Below, one piece after another: positions 53,481 through 64,000 of a stretch of DNA of 64,000 bases (position 1 is its first letter; each line of letters starts with the position of its first letter). Position numbers and translations under genes: made by a program. The stretch lies in the NCBI RefSeq assembly GCF_028993575.1, contig NZ_CP118615.1, positions 6,477,001-6,541,000 of the forward strand, written 5' to 3'. Origin of the DNA: Micromonospora cathayae. Its GTDB lineage: Bacteria; Actinomycetota; Actinomycetes; Mycobacteriales; Micromonosporaceae. The notes under the pieces were generated by a model, which saw only the letters and a list, made by a program, of their open reading frames with translations, did no database searches and had not been told where the DNA came from.

Positions 53481-54115
53481 GCCCGGTCCCCCGCCCGGTC
53501 GGCTCCGTCGGCCGTCCCCCCGGCCACCCGTGGCGGTTCCGGCGGACCGGCGATCCGTGGCGGTTCCGGCGGACCGGCGGCCACCCGTGGCGGTTCCGGC
53601 GGACCGGCGGCCAGCGGCGTGGACCGCTCGGCCGGACCGACGAGAGACCCGTCAGCGCGGCCAGCAGCAGCCTCACCCGGCAGGCCAGCGGCAGACCCGG
53701 CAGCCGGAGCGGCGGCGGGTTCGTCAGGCCGACCAGCGGGAGATTCACCAGTCGGACCGACGGTCAGTCGGTCGACGGATGCGGCGGCGGGTTCGTCCCC
53801 CGCCGGCCAGCGGTTGACCGCGCGGACCGCCTCGAAGCCGAGGATCGTGCAGACCGGTACGACGACGAAGAAGAGCAGTTCGTCCACGGGCAGGTTTCCG
53901 GGGAGGAGTACGCCGGTGGTCTGCTCCGGGTCGAAGGTCCAGTGCCCGGCGGCGATCGCCGCGATGTCCCAGAGCACGAAGACCACCAGCACCGGCAGCA
54001 GGGTCAGCAGCAGGCGACGCCAGCGGCGCAGCACGTTGACCCGCAGTACCGGCTCCAGCCAGAGCGCGCAGACCAGGCAACCGAGCAGCACCCCGAGGTA
54101 GGCGAACTGCCGCAC
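53477..54115 (-). CDS. crtYc: Lycopene cyclase subunit CrtYc with repeat tail
   Basis: CrtYc partners CrtYd in lycopene cyclase. The first 105 residues carry the family features: FAYLGVLLGCLVCALWLEP, VVFVLWDIAAIAAGHWTFD, TGVLLPGNLPVDELLFFVVVPVCTILGFEA. The usual protein ends near here. This one continues for about 105 residues of Ala/Pro/Gly-rich sequence with three copies of GPPEPPR(V/I)A. The tail could be a linker left from a CrtYc-CrtYd fusion or a simple repeat expansion. It starts 2 nt after the Rv2175c-like gene stop. Confidence 0.87.
   Translation of the reverse strand: MRQFAYLGVLLGCLVCALWLEPVLRVNVLRRWRRLLLTLLPVLVVFVLWDIAAIAAGHWTFDPEQTTGVLLPGNLPVDELLFFVVVPVCTILGFEAVRAVNRWPAGDEPAAASVDRLTVGPTGESPAGRPDEPAAAPAAGSAAGLPGEAAAGRADGSLVGPAERSTPLAAGPPEPPRVAAGPPEPPRIAGPPEPPRVAGGTADGADRAGDRA
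53525..53620. repeat. Tandem repeats in the crtYc tail
   Basis: GGCGGTTCCGGCGGACCGG recurs three times with CCACCCGT / CGATCCGT spacers. The copies encode the GPPEPPRVA units in frame. Confidence 0.75.
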
Positions 54116-54117
54116 GG

Positions 54118-54498
54118 TCAGAACCCCAACGCCTGGGCGCGACGTTTGACCTCCCGGGCCCGGTCGCCGCCGAGGGCGACGGCCGGGGTGCCGGGCAGGC
54201 TGTCGTCCGGTTCGTACAGCCAGCGCAGCGCCGCGTCGTCGTCGTAACCGGCGTCGGCGAGCAGGGTGAGCACGCCCGGTAGGTGCTTGAGCACCGTCTT
54301 GTTGGCGACCAGGTCGGTCGGGATCCGGCGGACGCCGTTGCGGCGGACCGCGATCAGCTCCCGGTCGCGGATCATCTGGTGGACCTTGCTGATCGACAGG
54401 TCGAGACGCTCGGCGACGTCGGGGAGGGTCAGCCAGGCCTCGTCGTCGGCGGGCCCTGGGCCGGGAACGGCCCGGTCGGCGGGTACGGAATCGCTCAC
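54118..54498 (-). CDS. Rv2175c-like winged-helix DNA-binding protein
   Basis: This 126-residue protein matches the Rv2175c family. It has an N-terminal HTH (WLTLPDVAERLDLSISKVHQMIRDRELIAVRRNGVRRIPTDLV) and the C-terminal helical domain (HLPGVLTLLADAGYDDDAALRWLYEPDDSLPGTP). In Mycobacterium tuberculosis the homologue is a substrate of the kinase PknL and lies next to it; here a PknL-like kinase is divergent. The first 18 residues (SDSVPADRAVPGPGPAD) are flexible and could carry the phosphosite. The GTG start lacks a strong ribosome site. Repeats in the intergenic DNA could be its targets. Confidence 0.88.
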   Translation of the reverse strand: MSDSVPADRAVPGPGPADDEAWLTLPDVAERLDLSISKVHQMIRDRELIAVRRNGVRRIPTDLVANKTVLKHLPGVLTLLADAGYDDDAALRWLYEPDDSLPGTPAVALGGDRAREVKRRAQALGF

Positions 54499-54534
54499 CC
54501 GATCACCCTGCCACGTTCCGCCCGGTCACGGCCA

Positions 54535-54690
54535 ACGGGAGGTGCCGCACGGGCCGGCCGGTCACGACCGACGGAAGGTGCCGCACGGCCACCCGCCGAC
54601 GGAACATGCCGCACGAGCCGCACGGCCACCCGCCGACGGAAGGTGCCGCACGGGCCGGCCGGTCACCACCGACGGAAGGTGCCGTACGGG
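54535..54690. repeat. Array of five imperfect ~36-bp repeats between Rv2175c-like and pknL genes
   Basis: The 18-20 bp core ACGGAAGGTGCCGCACGG recurs with its first base at 54535, 54571, 54599, 54636 and 54672, spacing 36, 28, 37 and 36. The DNA between cores is also repeated (GGCCGGCCGGTCAC in copies 1 and 4; GGCCACCCGCC in 2 and 3), so this is a tandem array and not CRISPR. It fills the divergent promoter region. Confidence 0.8.
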
Positions 54691-54753
54691 CCGCTCGGAG
54701 TGAGGTTCCGGCCCGGCTGTGGCATCCTGTTCTGCCGCCGGCCCCGGGAGACA

Positions 54754-54759
54754 TAGACT
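54754..54759 (+). promoter_or_regulatory. -10 element of pknL
   Basis: TAGACT ends 8 nt before the pknL ATG. No ribosome site intervenes (GCCCCCCG), so transcription probably starts at or next to the ATG. A matching -35 is not clear. Confidence 0.55.
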
Positions 54760-54767
54760 GCCCCCCG

Positions 54768-56768
54768 ATGGACACACAGGTCGCCGACACGTTGCTGGGC
54801 TCGCTGATCGACGGGCGCTACCGCATTCGCGGTCGCGTGGCCCGGGGCGGCATGGCGACCGTGTACACCGCCACGGACGAGCGCCTCGAACGCACCGTCG
54901 CCGTGAAGATCATTCATCCCACCCAGGCGCCGGACCTGCGGGCCCGGGTCGCCGGCTTCGTCGAGCGGTTCACCGACGAGGCCAAGACCATCGCCCGGCT
55001 CACCCACCCCAACGTGGTCGCGGTCTACGACCAGGGCACCCACCAGGGTCTGCCGTACCTGGTCATGGAGTACGTGCGCGGTCGCACCCTCCGGGACGTG
55101 CTGGCCGAGCGACGGCGGCTCAACCCGGACGAGGCGCTGGCCATCGCCGAGCAGATGCTCGCCGCGATCGGTGCCGCGCACCGGGCCGGCCTGGTGCACC
55201 GGGACGTCAAACCGGAGAACGTACTGGTCGCCGAGGCACCCACCGGCGGCGCGGCGAACCTGGTCGACAGCGTGGTGAAGGTGGCTGACTTCGGTCTGGC
55301 CCGCGCGGTCGAGGCCGCCGAGGAGGACCAGGGCAACCAGCTCATGGCGACGGTCGCGTACGTCGCCCCGGAGCTGGTCACCGACGGGCACGCCGACCCG
55401 CGCACCGACGTCTACTCGGCCGGGATCGTGCTGTTCGAGATGCTCACCGGCCGGGTGCCGTACGACGGGAACCGGCCGATCGACGTCGCCTGGCAGCACG
55501 TCGACCGGGACGTGCCGGCCCCGTCCACGCTGGTGCCGGGGCTGCCGAAGGCGCTGGACGAGCTGGTCGCCCGGGCCACCCGACGTGACCCGGGTGCCCG
55601 CCCCACCGACGCCGGCGCGCTACTGGCCGAGGTGCAGGTCGCCCGGGAGGACCTGGGCAACAACGCGCACACCGCCGTGCTGCGCCGGATCACCGACGCT
55701 CCCGCCCCGGCCGTCGCCGGGCCGACCATGGCCGTCGCGGCGGTACGCCCCGCCGAGCGTCCCGCCTGGGCCCGGCTGCCCGAGCCCAAGGGCCGGGACC
55801 GGTCACGGGGTACCGAACCGAACCGGCCGCACCGGCGTCGGGCCGTACCCGAGGGCAACGGCCTGGTGGCCCGGTGGCGCCGGCAGTTGTCGGAGGCCCC
55901 GCCGGGTCGGTTGGCGGTGGTGGCCGGCGTGCTGGTGGTGGCCCTGCTGCTCGTCGGCGGCGGCTGGTGGTTCGGGGTGGGCCGGTACACGGTGGCCCCG
56001 GAGCTGGTCAGCCTGACCAAGGCGGAGGCCGAGTCGCAGGCGTCGCGGGCCGGCCTCACCCTGGTCTACGCCGAGCCTCGGTACGACCAGAAGGTGCCCC
56101 GGGACAGCGTCCTGGCCCAGGATCCCGGCTCCGCCGACCGGATCGTCAAGGGCGGCACGATCACCCTGACCCTCTCCCTCGGCCCGGAGCAGTTCCCGGT
56201 GCCGGACGTGGTCGGCAAGGAGTACGAGCTGGCCGAGGCGGACCTGCGGGCCGCCAACCTGGAGGCGGTCAAGGGCAAGGCCCGCTACGACGACAACCTG
56301 CCGGCCGGGGTGGTGCTGGACACCGACCCGAAGCCGGGTGCCGAGGTGAAGCCGGGTACGAAGGTCAACGTGATCGTCAGCCGGGGCCGCGCCCCGATCA
56401 CCGTGCCGAACCTGGTCGGCAAGAACGTCAACGAGGCGCGGGGCGCCCTCCAGCAGCTCGGGCTGGTACCGACGGAGACGTACCGGGACTCGGACAAGCC
56501 GAAGGACGAGGTGATCGGGCAGTCCCCCGCCGACGGCTCCGGCGTGGAGAAGGGCGCCGAGGTCAAACTGGAGGTCAGCAAGGGTCCGGCTCCGGTGACC
56601 GTACCCCGGGTGGTCGACCTGCCCTGCCCGCAGGGCAAGCAGGTGCTGGAGAGCCAGGGCTTCCCGGTGGTGGTGCAGTTCAACCCGAACGGGGTGGTCC
56701 GCTTCCAGAACCCGGGCGAGAACTCGCAGGTGGCTCCGGGCACCCCGGTCACCATCGGATGCTTCTAG
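54768..56768 (+). CDS. pknL: PASTA-domain serine/threonine kinase (PknL-like)
   Basis: This is a 666-residue eukaryotic-type kinase. The catalytic domain covers about 12-275, with the Gly loop GRVARGGMATVY, Lys near 47 (VAVKII), HRDVKPEN near 145, DFGLA and the APE-type YVAPELV. A basic linker leads to one membrane segment (about 380-402) and four extracellular PASTA repeats (about 408-666), which in this family sense muropeptides or lipid II. The divergent Rv2175c-like gene matches the M. tuberculosis PknL locus. The start at 54768 is chosen over upstream frames through the repeats. It probably links wall status to gene control. Confidence 0.93.
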   Translation: MDTQVADTLLGSLIDGRYRIRGRVARGGMATVYTATDERLERTVAVKIIHPTQAPDLRARVAGFVERFTDEAKTIARLTHPNVVAVYDQGTHQGLPYLVMEYVRGRTLRDVLAERRRLNPDEALAIAEQMLAAIGAAHRAGLVHRDVKPENVLVAEAPTGGAANLVDSVVKVADFGLARAVEAAEEDQGNQLMATVAYVAPELVTDGHADPRTDVYSAGIVLFEMLTGRVPYDGNRPIDVAWQHVDRDVPAPSTLVPGLPKALDELVARATRRDPGARPTDAGALLAEVQVAREDLGNNAHTAVLRRITDAPAPAVAGPTMAVAAVRPAERPAWARLPEPKGRDRSRGTEPNRPHRRRAVPEGNGLVARWRRQLSEAPPGRLAVVAGVLVVALLLVGGGWWFGVGRYTVAPELVSLTKAEAESQASRAGLTLVYAEPRYDQKVPRDSVLAQDPGSADRIVKGGTITLTLSLGPEQFPVPDVVGKEYELAEADLRAANLEAVKGKARYDDNLPAGVVLDTDPKPGAEVKPGTKVNVIVSRGRAPITVPNLVGKNVNEARGALQQLGLVPTETYRDSDKPKDEVIGQSPADGSGVEKGAEVKLEVSKGPAPVTVPRVVDLPCPQGKQVLESQGFPVVVQFNPNGVVRFQNPGENSQVAPGTPVTIGCF

Positions 56769-57646
56769 TGACGGCCGTGGACCGGCCGGTCGGCTCGCAC
56801 ACCCCGACCGCGGGCGGGCTGGCGAAGGCGGCCCTGCCGTACCTGGACGCGACCGGTTCCGAGGTGGCGCAGGTGTACGTCTCCAACTCGCGGGGCTGGG
56901 CGCTGCCGCCCGGCGACCCGGCCCAGGACGCCCTGTTCCGGGACGGCTGCGCGGCCCGCGGGATCGCGGTGTACATCCACGCGGCGCTGCTGGTGAACCT
57001 CGGTTCGCCCACCCCGGAGACGGTGACCCGGTCGGCGCAGACCCTGGAGCACGCGCTGCGCCGGGGCCGGGCGATCGGCGCGCGCGGGGTGGTGTTCCAC
57101 GCCGGCAGCTCGGTGGACGCGGCACACGACGGGGCCGCGCTGCGGCAGGTACGCGAGGCGCTGCTGCCGCTGCTGGACGCGACGGCGGCGGACGACGGGC
57201 CGATGCTGCTGGTCGAGCCGACCGCCGGGGGCGGGCGGTCGCTGGCGTCCCGGGTGGAGCAGCTCGGGCCGTACCTGGACGCGGTGGACCGGCATCCCGG
57301 GCTCGGGGTCTGCTTCGACACCTGTCACGCCTGGGCGGCCGGGCACGACCTGGCCGTCGAGGGTGGGATGACCGCGACGTTGGACACGCTGGTCGCGACG
57401 ATCGGGGCGGACCGGCTGCGGCTGGTGCACGCCAACGACTCGAAGGACCTCTGCGGATCGACGCGGGACCGGCACGAGAACATCGGCAAGGGCACCATCG
57501 GCGAGCCGGCGTTCGCGGAGCTGATGACCCATCCGGCCACCGTCGGCGTTCCGGTGGTGGTGGAGACCCCGACCGAGCGGCACGTCGGGCACGACGCCGA
57601 CATCGCCGTCCTCAAGCGGTTGCGTCAGCCGGGGGAAGCGGGATAG
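56768..57646 (+). CDS. nfo: Deoxyribonuclease IV / endonuclease IV family
   Basis: This AP-endonuclease family TIM barrel of 292 residues repairs abasic sites. Zinc-site motifs are visible: VFHAGSSVD, LLVEPTAGGG (Glu), GVCFDTCHAWAAGHDL (Asp, His, His), VHANDSKD, and DRHENIGKGTIG followed by VVVETP. It begins at RPVGSHTPTAGGL, the expected family start. The GTG at 56768 shares a base with the pknL stop (TAGTG). An in-frame ATG at 56759 inside pknL is an alternative. Cotranscription with pknL is likely. Confidence 0.88.
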   Translation: MTAVDRPVGSHTPTAGGLAKAALPYLDATGSEVAQVYVSNSRGWALPPGDPAQDALFRDGCAARGIAVYIHAALLVNLGSPTPETVTRSAQTLEHALRRGRAIGARGVVFHAGSSVDAAHDGAALRQVREALLPLLDATAADDGPMLLVEPTAGGGRSLASRVEQLGPYLDAVDRHPGLGVCFDTCHAWAAGHDLAVEGGMTATLDTLVATIGADRLRLVHANDSKDLCGSTRDRHENIGKGTIGEPAFAELMTHPATVGVPVVVETPTERHVGHDADIAVLKRLRQPGEAG

Positions 57647-57787
57647 CCCGGGCTGCGGCGACCGTCCGGCCCCCGGACACACCGCAACAGCCTCAGCGGC
57701 GAGAGGCCTCGCTCCTCCGGCCGAAGCGCGACGTTCCTGGCCGAGATCGGCCTGCTGGCCGAAGCGCGACCGCCTCGGCCGAGAGCG
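57647..57787. other. Convergent gap with short repeats
   Basis: No gene is present. GGCCGAAGCGCGAC occurs twice (about 57719 and 57759) and GCCTC-N8-GAGGC forms a short hairpin near 57690. This is a termination zone for the endonuclease gene and the convergent unknown gene. Confidence 0.4.
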
Positions 57788-58681
57788 TCAGCCTGCCGGC
57801 TGGTCACCACAGGCGGGGCAGCCGCAGCCGACACCGGGGCCGCCGGGCAGCTCCCAGAGGAGTTCGGCCTCGCCCAGTTCCAGCGCGGTCAGCGCGACAC
57901 CCGCCTCGGTCGCGGTCCGGCAGCCCGGGTACCGGCGCGCGAACCCGGCCACCCGGTCGCGTACCGCCGGGGAGCAGAGCCAGCCGGTGGCCAGCCCGAC
58001 CGGGTCGCCGGGCGGGTCGTACCAGTGCGGCGGGGTGCCGTCGAGCAGCTCGACCGCCCAGTGGGCGACCAGCCGCACCAGACCGGCCTCGACCACCGGA
58101 CCAGCACCGGCGGCCACGCCGACCTTGACGACCGAACCGGTGCCGGGGGCCGGGGTGGTCGGCGGGTCGCCGGCCAGCGGGTCGATCCTGGCGAACCAGG
58201 CGGCGATGTCGTCGAGCCGGACCAGCGGGCCGAGCAGCTCGACCACGTCCCCGGACGGCCAGTCGACCAGAGCGACGGCCAGCAGCGCCGCGTACGCCCC
58301 GGTCACCGCGTCCCGGTGCGCCGGCGGCCACCGGCCGAACCCGGCCGACGGGGAACCCGGACCACGCAGCGCCCACGGCACGACCAGCTCGTCCCGGTGG
58401 TACGCGACGGTCCGCAGGACGCGTGGGGCGAAGCGACGCCAGAGCAGTCCGTACTGGTCGGCGGACCAGTGGTCGGCGCCCTCGTGGGCGAAGCTGCGCA
58501 GCAGGTCGTCGGGGACCTCGTCCGGGTCCCCACCGAGTCGGACCAGGTCGTCGGCGGAGTAGCACCAGGTGCACCCGTCCACCGGCCCGGGTCGGGGCAG
58601 ACCGGCGAAGACCCGGTCCACCTCGGCGAGGGCGGCGGCGAGCCGGCGGTCGGGTCGGTCGGGGTCGGCTCCGGCGGGCAT
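57788..58681 (-). CDS. Unknown protein with CxxC and C-terminal CxCxxC
   Basis: I do not recognise this 297-residue protein. The N-terminal half has DGCTWCYSADDLVRLGGDPDEVPDDLLRSFAHEG and WSADQYGLLWRRFAPRVLRTVAYH, rich in aromatic residues and partly predicted helical. The C-terminus ends GVGCGCPACGD. The paired cysteines could bind a metal. The ATG at 58679-58681 begins the conserved-looking region. No signal peptide or membrane segment is seen. It lies 117 nt downstream of the threonine aldolase gene in the same direction. Function is unassigned. Confidence 0.75.
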   Translation of the reverse strand: MPAGADPDRPDRRLAAALAEVDRVFAGLPRPGPVDGCTWCYSADDLVRLGGDPDEVPDDLLRSFAHEGADHWSADQYGLLWRRFAPRVLRTVAYHRDELVVPWALRGPGSPSAGFGRWPPAHRDAVTGAYAALLAVALVDWPSGDVVELLGPLVRLDDIAAWFARIDPLAGDPPTTPAPGTGSVVKVGVAAGAGPVVEAGLVRLVAHWAVELLDGTPPHWYDPPGDPVGLATGWLCSPAVRDRVAGFARRYPGCRTATEAGVALTALELGEAELLWELPGGPGVGCGCPACGDQPAG

Positions 58682-58797
58682 GGCCCGGAAGCGTACGCGA
58701 CGCCCCGCACCGGGGCAGCCGGGTTCCGACCGCCCGACACTCCGGGGCCGGGCGGCGGTCCCGGCCGCTCCGGAGCGAGGGTCCCGGGGGACGGAAC

Positions 58798-59847
58798 CTA
58801 GCCGCGCAGTACCCGGGGCAGCACCTCGACGGCCCGGTCGATGTCGGCGTCGGTGAGATCCAGGTGGGTGACCAGCCTGGCCAACCGGGGACCGAGCACC
58901 GAGACCAGCACCCCGTCGGCCCGGGCGGCGGCGGCCAGCGCGTGCGCGTCGAACGGGCACTTGGTCAGGTCCAGCGGGACGATGTTGGTGCGGACCGGAC
59001 CGGCGAGCACCCCGTACGGGGCGACCGCCTCGGCGAGCCGGGCGGCGCGGGCGTGGTCGGTGGCGAGCCGGTCGAGGTGGTGGCGCAGCGCGTACCGGCC
59101 GGCGGCGGCGAGCACGCCGGCCTGCCGCATCCCGCCGCCCATCCGCTTGCGGACCACCCGAGCCTGGGCGATCTTCTCGGCGCTGCCCACCACCAGCGAG
59201 CCGACCGGCGCGCCGAGGCCCTTGGAGAGACAGACCGACAGGGTGTCGAACAGCGCGCCGTACTCGGCCAGCGGCACCCCGTCGGCGACGTACGCGTGCC
59301 AGATCCGGGCTCCGTCGCAGTGCAGCGCCACGCCCGCCTCGTCGGCGATCCGCCGTAGCTCCCGCAGGACGGGCAGCGGGATCACCCCACCCCCACCCCG
59401 GTTGTGGGTCTGCTCGACGGCGATCGCCCTGGTGGGCACCGCGTGGTAGCCCGCCGGACGGATCATCGCCGCCACGACCTCCGGGTCGAGATCGGCGCCG
59501 ACCGGGGACCAGGTCCGGGTGGAGATACCGCCGTACGCCCCGGCTGCGCCCACCTCGTACGTGACCACGTGCGCGTCGGCGTCGCAGAGCAGTTCCTCGC
59601 CCGGCGGCACCAGCAGTTGCAGGGCGATCTGGTTGGTCATCGAGCCGGTCGGGGCGAACAGTGCCGCCTCGTGCCCGAACAGCGCGGCGACCTCCCGCTC
59701 CAGCGCGTTGATCGTCGGGTCCTCGCCGTACACGTCGTCGCCGACCTCGGCCTCGGCCATCGCCTGACGCATCCCGGCGCCGGGGCGGGTGACGGTGTCC
59801 GACCGCAGGTCGACCAGCCGCTCAGCGTCGACCAGCCGCTCAGCCAC
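58798..59847 (-). CDS. ltaE: Low-specificity L-threonine aldolase
   Basis: This PLP enzyme cleaves threonine to glycine and acetaldehyde. The 349-residue protein has [18 protein letters not shown] near the N-terminus, [31 protein letters not shown], and the PLP lysine in [14 protein letters not shown] near residue 212. The GTG at 59845-59847 has GGAGGG 6 nt upstream. Its first 10 residues hold a repeat (AERLVD twice) from an 18-bp duplication. The start lies inside the end of a small upstream ORF, so translation may be coupled to it. Confidence 0.9.
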   Translation of the reverse strand: MAERLVDAERLVDLRSDTVTRPGAGMRQAMAEAEVGDDVYGEDPTINALEREVAALFGHEAALFAPTGSMTNQIALQLLVPPGEELLCDADAHVVTYEVGAAGAYGGISTRTWSPVGADLDPEVVAAMIRPAGYHAVPTRAIAVEQTHNRGGGGVIPLPVLRELRRIADEAGVALHCDGARIWHAYVADGVPLAEYGALFDTLSVCLSKGLGAPVGSLVVGSAEKIAQARVVRKRMGGGMRQAGVLAAAGRYALRHHLDRLATDHARAARLAEAVAPYGVLAGPVRTNIVPLDLTKCPFDAHALAAAARADGVLVSVLGPRLARLVTHLDLTDADIDRAVEVLPRVLRG

Positions 59848-59965
59848 GACGGTCCCTCCGGCCGCCGACCGCGGGGCTCGCAAGCTCACTCCTCGCGTCA
59901 GCCATCGTGCCCACCTTCCGGCCGCCGACTGCGGGGCTCGCAAGCTCACTCCTCGCGTCGGCCAT
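59840..59965 (-). CDS. Upstream ORF made of a duplicated 20-residue unit
   Basis: A 41-codon ORF encodes MADARSELASPAVGGRKVGT almost twice over, ending RRDRRG. It starts 8 nt after the DAHP synthase stop, has AGGTGGG 3-4 nt before its ATG, and ends 8 nt inside ltaE. The DNA basis is a 60-bp tandem duplication (59857-59916 and 59917-59976) that copies the ribosome site and the ATG as well. It may serve for translational coupling between the two genes. No function of the peptide itself is known. Confidence 0.45.
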   Translation of the reverse strand: MADARSELASPAVGGRKVGTMADARSELASPAVGGRRDRRG

Positions 59966-59975
59966 CGTGCCCACC

Positions 59976-59976
<1 letters not shown>
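59857..59976. repeat. 60-bp tandem duplication upstream of ltaE
   Basis: Copies 59857-59916 and 59917-59976 differ at only two positions (58 of 60 identical). Each begins TCCGGCCGCCGAC and ends GTGCCCACCT. The high identity suggests a recent event or active maintenance. Confidence 0.92.
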
Positions 59977-61451
<1,475 letters not shown>

Positions 61452-61475
61452 TTACCGAGAGGTCGGGTGCCGGGT

Positions 61476-61976
61476 TCAGGGGGTGATCGCCGGGGCGGGT
61501 GAGCCGCTCGCCGGGGCCGGGGTGTTGCCGCCCGGGGCCTCGCTGGCGATGCACCAGTCCGCACCGCTGCGAGTCACCGTGAACAGCAGGCCGCGGGTCA
61601 CGTTCTGCTTACCCGCGGTCACCGTGACCGAGGTGCTCACCTCCTGGCCGGCAGGGCCGGGGCGGACGTCGGTGATGGTGGCCGTGGGCACGGTGAAGTG
61701 GTCGGCGAAGTCGCCGTTCGGGCCGGTCGCGGCGGCGTCGAAGGCGGCGTGCGCGGCGGCGCAGAACTGGGCGCGGCCGGTGGCGACGTCCTTGGCGACC
61801 ATCGCGTCCAGGTACGCCTGCACCCGCTCGCGCGCCTTGCCGGCGGCCTCCTCGGCGGGGGCCGTGTCCGGCTCCCGGGCCGGCTCGTCGTCCCCGCCGA
61901 ACCCGCAGCCGGCCAGCGGGAACGCCAGCGCCGCCAATGCCACGACCAGGGCGGCCTTCCCCTGGTTCACACCCAT
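61476..61976 (-). CDS. Putative lipoprotein with conserved cysteines
   Basis: This 166-residue secreted lipoprotein has the signal MGVNQGKAALVVALAALAFPLAGC, with lipobox LAGC so the lipidated Cys is about residue 24. An acidic linker DDEPAREPDTAPAEE follows, then a domain resembling extracellular NTF2/DUF-type folds: ARERVQAYLDAMVAKDVATGRAQFC, later DWCIASEA. Two further cysteines may form a disulfide. The tail is Pro/Ala-rich. The ATG at 61974-61976 has GGAGG 5 nt upstream. Function is unknown. Confidence 0.82.
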   Translation of the reverse strand: MGVNQGKAALVVALAALAFPLAGCGFGGDDEPAREPDTAPAEEAAGKARERVQAYLDAMVAKDVATGRAQFCAAAHAAFDAAATGPNGDFADHFTVPTATITDVRPGPAGQEVSTSVTVTAGKQNVTRGLLFTVTRSGADWCIASEAPGGNTPAPASGSPAPAITP

Positions 61977-62018
61977 CGGAGCCTCCACACGCGGATGTCG
62001 GGCCGGTGCCGGAGACGG

Positions 62019-62050
62019 CACCCTGCGGTCGCCTCGTGTATAGCAGGGTG
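62019..62050 (-). promoter_or_regulatory. Lipoprotein gene promoter inside an 8-bp dyad
   Basis: CACCCTGC (62019-62026) and GCAGGGTG (62043-62050) are perfect inverted copies. Between them on the minus strand lies TATACA (62037-62042), the best -10 upstream of the lipoprotein gene. A dyad around the -10 is typical of an operator. Confidence 0.5.
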
Positions 62051-62084
62051 TGCCCGGCAGCCGTCGGGCCGGGCGTCCGACGCG

Positions 62085-62122
62085 ACCGGGCGGGGAGGGA
62101 TACGCTCCCCTCCCCGCCCGGT
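62085..62122 (-). terminator. Terminator hairpin after chitinase
   Basis: Arms of 13 bp, ACCGGGCGGGGAG (62085-62097) and its inverse (62110-62122), enclose a 12-nt loop. It begins 69 nt past the chitinase stop in the minus direction. There is no T-tract, but the stem is perfect and isolated. Confidence 0.6.
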
Positions 62123-62190
62123 GGCGGTGGTGCGACGGACGGTGCTCAGCCGCGCCCGACGGCACCGCCCGGATCAGGCCGGCGGCACGG

Positions 62191-63810
<1,620 letters not shown>

Positions 63811-63832
63811 GCGGCGTCTCCCTAAACAGTTA

Positions 63833-63887
63833 GGAAACTTTCCAGAAGGTGGTTGAGACGCTACTCACGCTGTCGTTACTTCGTCAA
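63833..63887 (-). promoter_or_regulatory. Chitinase promoter and palindrome
   Basis: On the minus strand TTGACG (63882-63887) and TAGCGT (63858-63863) are 18 nt apart. Downstream, before the ATG, is the 11-bp palindrome GGAAACTTTCC (63833-63843), AT-rich for this genome. It could bind a repressor of secreted hydrolases. The region beyond 63890 to the window end shows no recognisable feature. Confidence 0.55.
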
Positions 63888-64000
63888 GATGGGCATGTGT
63901 CGATTTCTTGAACACGCCCGCGCCGGTCAGCGCGGTGCGACCGGACCGGAACGCCCGGTGACCGACGCGCCCCGCCACGGCGGTCGCACGCACCGGATCG

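Noticed and set aside
54535..54690. Possible CRISPR array
   Set aside because: The sequences between repeats are repeated too, and there are no cas genes; it is a tandem array.

Overview
The window comes from a high-GC actinobacterium, most likely Micromonosporaceae (Micromonospora or Salinispora type). This rests on the very high GC, GTG/TTG starts, the gene content (MurT/GatD, DUF3040, an Rv2175c-like protein beside PknL, ImuA'/ImuB/DnaE2, a class II DAHP synthase) and glycosylated-carotenoid genes like those known from Salinispora. No rRNA, tRNA, prophage, insertion sequence or CRISPR array was seen.

Region 1 (1-15,400, minus strand) is the division and cell wall (dcw) cluster. In transcription order it runs mraZ, rsmH, an ftsL-like gene, ftsI, murE, murF, mraY, ftsW, murG, murC, ftsQ, ftsZ, the last cut by the window edge. 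murD is missing from its usual place between mraY and ftsW. That gap holds a long perfect inverted repeat instead. A promoter with three MraZ-type boxes lies upstream of mraZ. A second, opposite pair of boxes faces the divergent murT-gatD operon (lipid II glutamate amidation), which continues into a VTT-type membrane protein and a phosphotransferase.

Region 2 (18,900-34,000) holds leuS with a leucine-codon leader peptide and attenuator, then a MoxR / DUF58 / transglutaminase operon. After these come DUF3040, dinB, a phosphodiesterase-superfamily protein with a methyltransferase, a TauE-type permease, a divergent doxX/marR pair with clear operator dyads, and a lower-GC Nudix gene.

Region 3 (34,000-41,500) is a mutagenic repair block: a HEPN-domain gene, imuA', imuB and dnaE2. 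A LexA-type SOS box and a 350-nt leader rich in hairpins lie upstream.

Region 4 (41,500-54,100) is dominated by carotenoid genes. One six-gene operon has YbaK-like, CrtA-like, GNAT, CruF-like, glycosyltransferase and CrtD-like products. Prenyl diphosphate synthase lies with an XRE regulator, and a split lycopene cyclase (crtYc/crtYd) lies opposite. Phytoene synthase and the main desaturase are not here, so the pathway must use other loci. A phosphatidyltransferase-like gene and metF sit between.

Region 5 (54,100-64,000) has an Rv2175c-like DNA-binding gene divergent from pknL, with a repeat array between them. It continues with an endonuclease IV-type gene, an unknown CxxC protein, low-specificity threonine aldolase behind a duplicated upstream ORF, class II DAHP synthase, a lipoprotein and a secreted CBM2-GH18 chitinase. 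Several genes have a TAnnnT hexamer 6-8 nt before the start codon, which suggests leaderless transcripts.
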